Positions 1 through 7,400 of a stretch of 20,606 nucleotides of DNA are shown here, piece by piece. The stretch's first letter is position 1; every line of letters starts with the position of its first letter. Both the position numbers and the translations under genes were made by a program. The notes under the pieces are model-generated. The model was not told where the DNA came from and did no database searches. It saw only the letters and a list, made by a program, of their open reading frames with translations. The DNA is from Nephromyces sp. MM_2019 (lineage: Eukaryota; Apicomplexa; Aconoidasida; Nephromycida): contig JADHZB010000976.1 of assembly GCA_015657535.1 (NCBI GenBank), forward strand, positions 1,304 through 21,909, written 5' to 3'.

Positions 1-158
1 TCACACCAAAATGAGATCTTCACACACACAAAAAAAAAAGTCAGGCTTTAAAGTTTGAGTGTGTAATTCACACCAAAATGAGATCTTCACACACAAAAAG
101 CTCCGAAAAAGTCATTGAAAAGAGCAGAATTTTTTAAAAATTAAAAAAGTTGAATAAT
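1..158. repeat. Downstream flank with a direct repeat
   Basis: Two near-identical copies of TCACACCAAAATGAGATCTT followed by CACACACA lie at 1-29 and 69-97, 68 bp apart, each followed by a run of A. A third shorter CACACACAAA lies near 172-179. This is probably the 3' UTR or 3' flank of the LRR-Tudor gene. No gene is visible here. Confidence 0.6.
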
Positions 159-730
159 TCAATATTTTCGCACACACAAAGAGTTTTGCATCATTGCCAA
201 AACTCCTTTATTACCAATATAATCGCTGGGATCAGATCCAATGCCTTCATTGGAATCTCGAAACTCGCAGATATCTCCTTCAAATAATACATTTCCAACA
301 AAGTTACATGGAATATCTAATTCCTTCTCTACCAGCTGAGAAAACCATTTTCCTTCAAAGAAATTTTCCTCATTTTCCTCAGATGTGTGTTTTTTGTCGA
401 AGCTCTCAGTTTGATTCTCTTCTTCAAAGTCTTCACGCTTTCTTGTAGTCGCAGAACAGCTAGACTCCTTTAAACTTACCCTAGTTTTCGCTTCTGATGA
501 TTTTAAGCCTTCTTTCTTCTTCAAAGGAAAGTTTGATGATGATGGAAGCAACGAAAGTTTGAGAGAAGCTGGAGAACTACCCGTTTGGTTCCTTACTGCC
601 TGCCGAGTAAGACGCACTGGAGTAGACAAGTAGGCAGAGTGTTGGTTAACAGATGAAGCTGAAGTAGCAGATTCTTTATTCGTGTTTATTTTTCTTCTCT
701 GCAGTAGAGGTTCACTGCAATTTCCTTTTT
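159..730 (-). CDS. Exon 11: charged C-terminal region with stop
   Basis: The acceptor TTTCTTTGACGCAG leads into an open frame of 189 codons plus TGA at 161-159. The two leading bases complete a GAA codon with exon 10. The first half is Ser/Lys/Arg-rich ([15 protein letters not shown]); the second half is acidic, with [15 protein letters not shown], and ends with a more hydrophobic stretch ([19 protein letters not shown]). I recognise no domain. A donor-like GTAATA at 214-209 (after TATATTG) would allow a splice out of the window instead of using this stop, so the true C-terminus is not certain. Confidence 0.78.
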
Positions 731-3700
731 CTGCGTCAAAGAAAATAAAAATCTGAAAAATTACAAGAGATGCTTATGAAGAAGAAGCGTGATTTCATCG
801 CTAATTAAAAAAAACATCTAAAATTGGCTGAAAAGACTGCATCCTCAAGTAACTTTATTGTCTATTAAATCTCATACACAGCAAACTTCTTGAAAATGAA
901 GATGATTTAATTTTCAGTCTATTAAAAAGGCTAATAAATCATTTTTTTCCAAAGCCTTTGGGACTAATTGCTATAAAACATTAAACAATTAATATCTTCT
1001 TAAGTATGTGAAATCTTGAGATTATTGCTGCACTTTTTTGCAACATTCAAAAGTAGTTTTAAGAAGGCAAAAGGTGCATTTTTATATAGGAAATTGGGAG
1101 AATCTTCTCATTAGACCCCCATCGTTAGTGCACTAAGATGTGCATACTAGCCGATAATTTCAGATGAGTTCTTAAAAGAACATGATGTAATTCTCAGGAT
1201 TTTTGCGTTGCATAGAGCAAAAAAAAACACACACACACACAGATAAACACACACACANANANACACACACAGATAAACACACACACAGATAAACACACAC
1301 ACACAGATAAACACACACACACAGATAAACACACACACACAGATAAACACACACACAGATAAACACACACACAGATAAACACACACACAGATAAACACAC
1401 ACACAGATAAACACGCACACACACACACAGATAAACACGCACACACACACACACAGATAAACACGCACACACACACACACAGATAAACACACACACACAC
1501 ACACACAGATAAAAACACACACATACACACACACACACATACACACACACACACAGATAAACACGCACAAACACACACAGATAAACACACACACACACAC
1601 AGATAAAAAAAAAAACACACACACACATACACACACACACACTGTGAAAACGGGGTATTTGCTAATCTTTTGCACTTAATGCCTCCTTGCCAAACAAAGA
1701 CCATTTTATCCAGAAAATTAAAGTTTTTTTTGCAAAAATAACCTCTTTGGTTGTTTGAAAAACACAATTGAGAAAACGCATTTTTCAATTTAAAAAAATA
1801 AATTCACAAAAAATAAAATTAAAGAGAAAAACAGCGGAAAAAACCAATTTCAGGGGAGCTATTACTCAAAAAAAAAGCCATCTTCAGTAGCAAATTTGTG
1901 TTATAATTGCTGAATAAGCAAATTAAATAAAACTCAAACTAATTGACTTCTAGCTAGGAAAAGGCTAAAAAAAGCTGGCTTTTACGCCGAGCAAGATATC
2001 AGTATAATAACAGTAGATATAAAGCTCTCGTTTTCACCAAAATTCAAAGCGCTTTAGGACTTCAAACACTAAAGAAGCTTCAAACACTTTTTTTCAAACA
2101 AACAAAAAACAGAGAGATTTATACGAAGAATGCTCTGATTATATTTCAATAAATAAGGTAAGAGACTGAGGAGCCAAACTCAAAGAAGAGTCAAGCAAGT
2201 TTGAAGAAAAGCTTAATTAGAGAGCATATCAATGCAAATAGCAGCAACTTCTTTCAGCTATATGATCTCTATAAATATATTAATTATTGCTTTTGGGATG
2301 GATAAATTACTCAAAATGAGATATGGTAGTTTTACCTGCGTACTACCTACCGTTTGAAGTTCTAAGAGATGAACTTCTTCCAATTTGTCGACCAATTTCA
2401 AAGATTTCACTATTATTCTCCTGTTAAAATAAAATAATGCTCTCTAGCTGAGTGTACGTACACTAGGAAAAAAATGCGCTTTTTTGGGAAAAAATGATAT
2501 ACACCAATTTTTCGGCATTTTTTTAGCGTCAGCAGCATAAAAGAGCAATTTTCTTTCAACAGGAACATCTAAAAAATATATCCTGGCACTTTTTTATGCA
2601 ACAGAATTTCTTTTCGCAATGACAATCTCAAAATGGGTGCCGAAAATAAAAGCCAAATTGCAAACATTTCGTTAAAGAAAGCTACACAGAACGATAATAA
2701 AAAACACTTCAAATGGTTAGGTAAAATTTCAAACTCCGATGCTAAAACTGGTTTATTACGGCTGTAAAAAATTCATTAATGCGTAAAATAATAAAAACTT
2801 GAAGAGCAATACCAGGGCAGTCAGCCTAACAAAAAATTTCCAAAAAAAGCATTGGATTATACAAAAAATTGATAAATCTCGATAGAACTTTGAGAGTATA
2901 AAGCAACGACGCACTACGCATCACAGAAAAAATAATTGAGCGTACTGAAGGAAAATCAAGTAAAAAAACAATGCAAAACACTGCACCAGATGCTATATAT
3001 AAATGTCAAAAACCCACTTCCTTCATCTGTTATCTATTAAAAGATGGCTGCATTTTGGGGATTCTTCATATATTTATTACACACACGGCAAAAACCTCTA
3101 TTCTCCGCTTAGTAAATGCAAAAAACCAGGGAATTAAATATAGAAATTACCGGATTATAATTTATTGCTCTTTTACGGCTTAACGGTATTCTGTCGATAT
3201 CTGGGGTCTTCACACACGATGAGTCGGGCGAAGGAACTACATCATTAAAAAAATAAAAGTAAATTTTACAAAATATTCACTAAAGTTTGGAAAAAAAGTG
3301 GTTCTCTAGAGGAATGAAGTGCAATCGCTTAAACTAGTTTTAAAAAAATAAAGAGCAAGAAAATGAAAGCACATACAGCCAGAGAGGCTTGAATACTAAT
3401 GCAAAGAAAAAAAAAAAAAAACACACACACACACAGGCAGACACACATCCATTTTAACAGCAGCATCTCCAAAAAAGCCGTGTATATACAGCACACTCTC
3501 TGCAAGCTTTTTAAGTATCTTCAAGAATTTAAAAAAAAGTTGAAAACCTCAAAGTGGCAGCATTTTAGAGCGTTTTTTGGAGTGACTTGCTGCCAAAAAA
3601 CAGAATAAAACTAGCGATTTTCAAATTAAATGGTTTATTTGTGGCTGCAGTTCACTGAATCACTCAAGGAATATTTTGCAAAAAAAAAAAAAAAAAGGCA

Positions 3701-4395
3701 GAGCCAAAATAGCGTAAATAAGCAATAATTTCAACTAATGAGTATCTTCAATTGCAAATCCTTTTTTTATAAAAATATGCTAGTGCCCATTTTCAGTGTT
3801 AAAATTATAAACAAGGAAAGCTCTGGTTTAGCACTTTTATTGGATGCAACTATACTGTATATACAGCTGGGAAAAAAGCCACAAAGTGAAAATGAAACTT
3901 TTTTTCTGAAGGAGAAAAACTAAAAAAGTGCTTTTAGAAACTTTTTTATCCGCTTGTGAATGATATAGAGGCAGAGATTAACACCTATTTTTTGCTAGTT
4001 TTTGATGTAAAAAACACTCGGTTTGCTTTAAAAAAATACAAAAAATGTATGGAAAAAAAGGCCTGATTTGTTGTGTAATAAATAGAGACTCAAAATTTTT
4101 GATAAAAGCTGTTTATTCATCTTCACTAATAATATGAAGTTATTTATTTTGGGTGTTTTTTTCCCATAAAAAAGCAATGAAATTCAACAAAAAAACCTCA
4201 TTTAACTAAAAAAGAGGCGAATATAGAAGCAAGTTAAGAAAATAATGCTAAAATAAGCAACATAAAACCTCTTGGAGGAATCATCATACTAATTGTAAGC
4301 AATAAACAAAAAACAAAAAATGAATAATGAATACTCCGACGTGTGTGTGTGCGTGTGTGCGTGTGTGTGTGTGTGTGTGTGCGTGTGTGTGTGTG

Positions 4396-4427
<32 letters not shown>

Positions 4428-7400
4428 AGCACATCTGCGAGTGTGTGTGTGTGTGTGTGAGCACATCTGCGAGTGTGTGTGTGTGTGTGTGAGCACATCT
4501 GCGAGTGTGTGTGTGTGTGTGTGCGTGTGTGTGTGTGTGAGCACATCTGCGAGTGTGTGCGTGTGTGAGCACATCTGCGAGTGTGTGTGTGTGTGTGTGT
4601 GCGTGTGTGTGTGTGTGAGCACATCTGCGAGTGTGTGCGTGTGTGTGTGGCTCATCAAGTTTGTTTTTTTCATTTAAAAAAGGAAAATTACCCTTGGATA
4701 GTCCTCCTCCATACTCAAAGGGGCTGAGAGGCTGTATCATTGAATAGCAAACAGTTTCATATTCTCCATTGTCATACTGTTAAAAGCAATTAAGTAGTAA
4801 ATTTGAAAATAAAGGCAAAAAGGGGTAAAATCAATAGAAATTAACTCAAAGAAAAAGATGAAGTGGTGATAAATTTTTGGCTAGCAAATAGCGAGGGCAA
4901 GCAAATTTGAAAAAAAAGGATATCTGGAAGCTTCAAAGTTCAAGAAACGTATATTTTGATTAGAAAAGACTATAGAAATATGAAAAAACCACAACGTGAA
5001 GTAGTGGATAAAAAGAAAGAAAAAAGATGGTAAAAAAGATGCTAGTTCCACTCAATCAACAAAAAAAGACCGGCTAAAAAAGACGCCACTTTGAAATAAT
5101 ATTTCAAAAGCTTAAAAGGATGCAGAAAATTTGGTATAATCAATTTTCTATCCAAGAATATACAAGTATCTTTATCTTAAAAAGAAAAAAAAAAGAACAT
5201 CAAAAAATCAGAAAATTTAATAACCATCAAAGCAAAAGTCAAGGCCAATGGATCGACACCGATAACTTTTGCCGGCCAGTAGCGTCCAGAGTAGTCAGTC
5301 TTAGCCTATAAGCAAAGCAAAAACCACAAAAATGCATATAAAATTAGCACACAATTAAAAGCAACTTTAACTCAAAATTACTAGCGTAAAAATTGGTTTA
5401 ATTTATCAGAAAATACATCAAAATCTACCCGCTAGTGAGAAAATCGTATAAAGCTTTAAAGGGAATTAATTTCTATTGAAATCACAAATTTATTGATAAA
5501 TTTTTTCAAAAAACAACAGATTTATAAGAATAAGGAGGAATATCAAAAAGCGAAAACTGGCAAAAAATATTTCCAGACTGGCAGATAAAAAGATGTTCTG
5601 AAAGTAATTTTTCGCCAAAAAAAAACGATTTTTACGGATATGAGAAGAAGCAGAAAGCAAGCGGCATAAATCAGCGTAAATATCCAAAGGGAAAAAAAAT
5701 GAGCCAAAAATATCAATTTTTGGCGAGTTGGTTCAAAAGAGTAAAATATTGTGCGAGAAAAAGAAGAAAACCAAGAGAATAGACGAGTATGATATCATCA
5801 GGAACTTCTAGCATAATGACAGCCAGGATTCTTAAGTAATTGCTAAGCCAATATATCATAAAAAGACCAGATAAAAAAAATTAAATCGGAGGAAAACACC
5901 ATTTTTTAAGCCAAAAACGAGCAAAAAATTGAAAATAAAAACAATTAAATAAACCAAAGATGTCTCCATGTTTCCTTGACTTGGAAAAATACTAGAAATA
6001 CACAAAAAAAAGTCGTTAAAGAGACTGAAAAAATAGCAAATCTGCAGCGATTTACAGTGTATATAATGCTTTTTGGCTAAATTGACAAAAATCAGGGGAA
6101 AATCCCCGAACAAAAGTCTTAAAATTACGGCATAAAACCGTCGGAAAAACCTCCAAAACGCGCACACATTTTATTCTTACAAAAAATCCACAAAAATACT
6201 TGCTACGCAATAAATTTGATACAAAAATCCCTATTTTTTGATGTATATACACTTAATGATATTCCAAACAATTAAACACCCTCACCATATCATCTGTGGG
6301 TGGCCACCAAACACGGATGGTGGTACCTATTAATTTATGAACAAAACTTCTATTCCTTAAGTATTCTAGGAGTAGACGGTTGTGATTGTTACTGCCTCTC
6401 AAAGGCAAGGCAGATTTGCACACAACATTATATCGCTGCGAAGATATTGTAGCGCCGCTACCGAGTATCTCTGGGGGAACATCAGGGACTGCAAAAAAAT
6501 CTACTCCTTAGAGAGAAAAAAAGCAGAGAAAATTCTTTTCTAAATACAGATAAAAGTAGCGAAAAGGGTATTTACAAGACTAGCATAAATGGAAAGAGGT
6601 TTGAGAATACTGGCTCTATTTCTTTGATTTTTTTTCTCTCTTTTCTACTCAATTTATGGAAGGCGGCAGATATAGCAAAAAAAGAGAAAATTTCAGGAGA
6701 AAAATACGGAGGAAATAAAAAAAAATATTGAAGAGCTTCTGATAGGCAGTTCTACTTATATATGCGAGGGATTATTTTACACCAGCTGCATCTAGAATAT
6801 CAAAATTTGACCTATAACGAGAGATTTGCGTGGTAATTAAAGCTTTTGGTACTCAATTTTGCTTCAAAACTTTAAAAGTTTTCAACTTGAAACAGGGGAG
6901 AAATTGTGCTCCCTAAATGGCAAACTAAAGCAAAAGAAGAACGAAGAAGCAATGAAAAGGAGAGAAATAGTGCTGCATAATTTCTTATGCGAACTAACGC
7001 AAAAGAAGAGCAAAAAGGGAACCAAAATTTTTTTGAAAAACCACATATTGACAAAAGTATGAACTTAAAATTTTATTTTGAAAGATTTTCCTCGTTTTTT
7101 TAGGCTTTTATTTGCATTCTCTCTCTCTTCAATTACATTATCTTTCTTCTCCCGCTTCTACTCATAAATTACCTCAAAAAATGAGTTGCCTCCTTCTTGT
7201 CGGACACTTTATATTTAACTATTAGGAAGGGAGCTACTTTCATCGTTTTTTGCTTCAATTTACTTTTTAACTTTTTACGCTACTCTTTATTTACGCGGTC
7301 ATAGCATTTCTGTCTGTTTGCTCCCTGTGGGTTGGGTTACGTGGGTGCTGTGTGTGTGGGTCTGCAAAATGCTCATGTTTGCCGTGCTAACGCGGATTTA

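Noticed and set aside
1147..1788. Long minus-strand frames rich in Cys and Val
   Set aside because: They are translations of the CA/TG array in all three frames, include N positions, and lie in an intron.
1228..4630. CRISPR-like array
   Set aside because: The AGATAA and 14-bp cores are separated by dinucleotide runs, not unique spacers, and the context is eukaryotic introns.
4234..4740. Long frames rich in His/Thr (minus) and Cys/Val (plus)
   Set aside because: They come from the GT array and its cores. Only the exon 8 part (4776-4692) is supported as coding, in the frame seen after splicing.
6859..7062. Overlapping open frames on both strands
   Set aside because: They lie in intron 5, have no recognisable content, and are not needed for the phase between exons 5 and 6.
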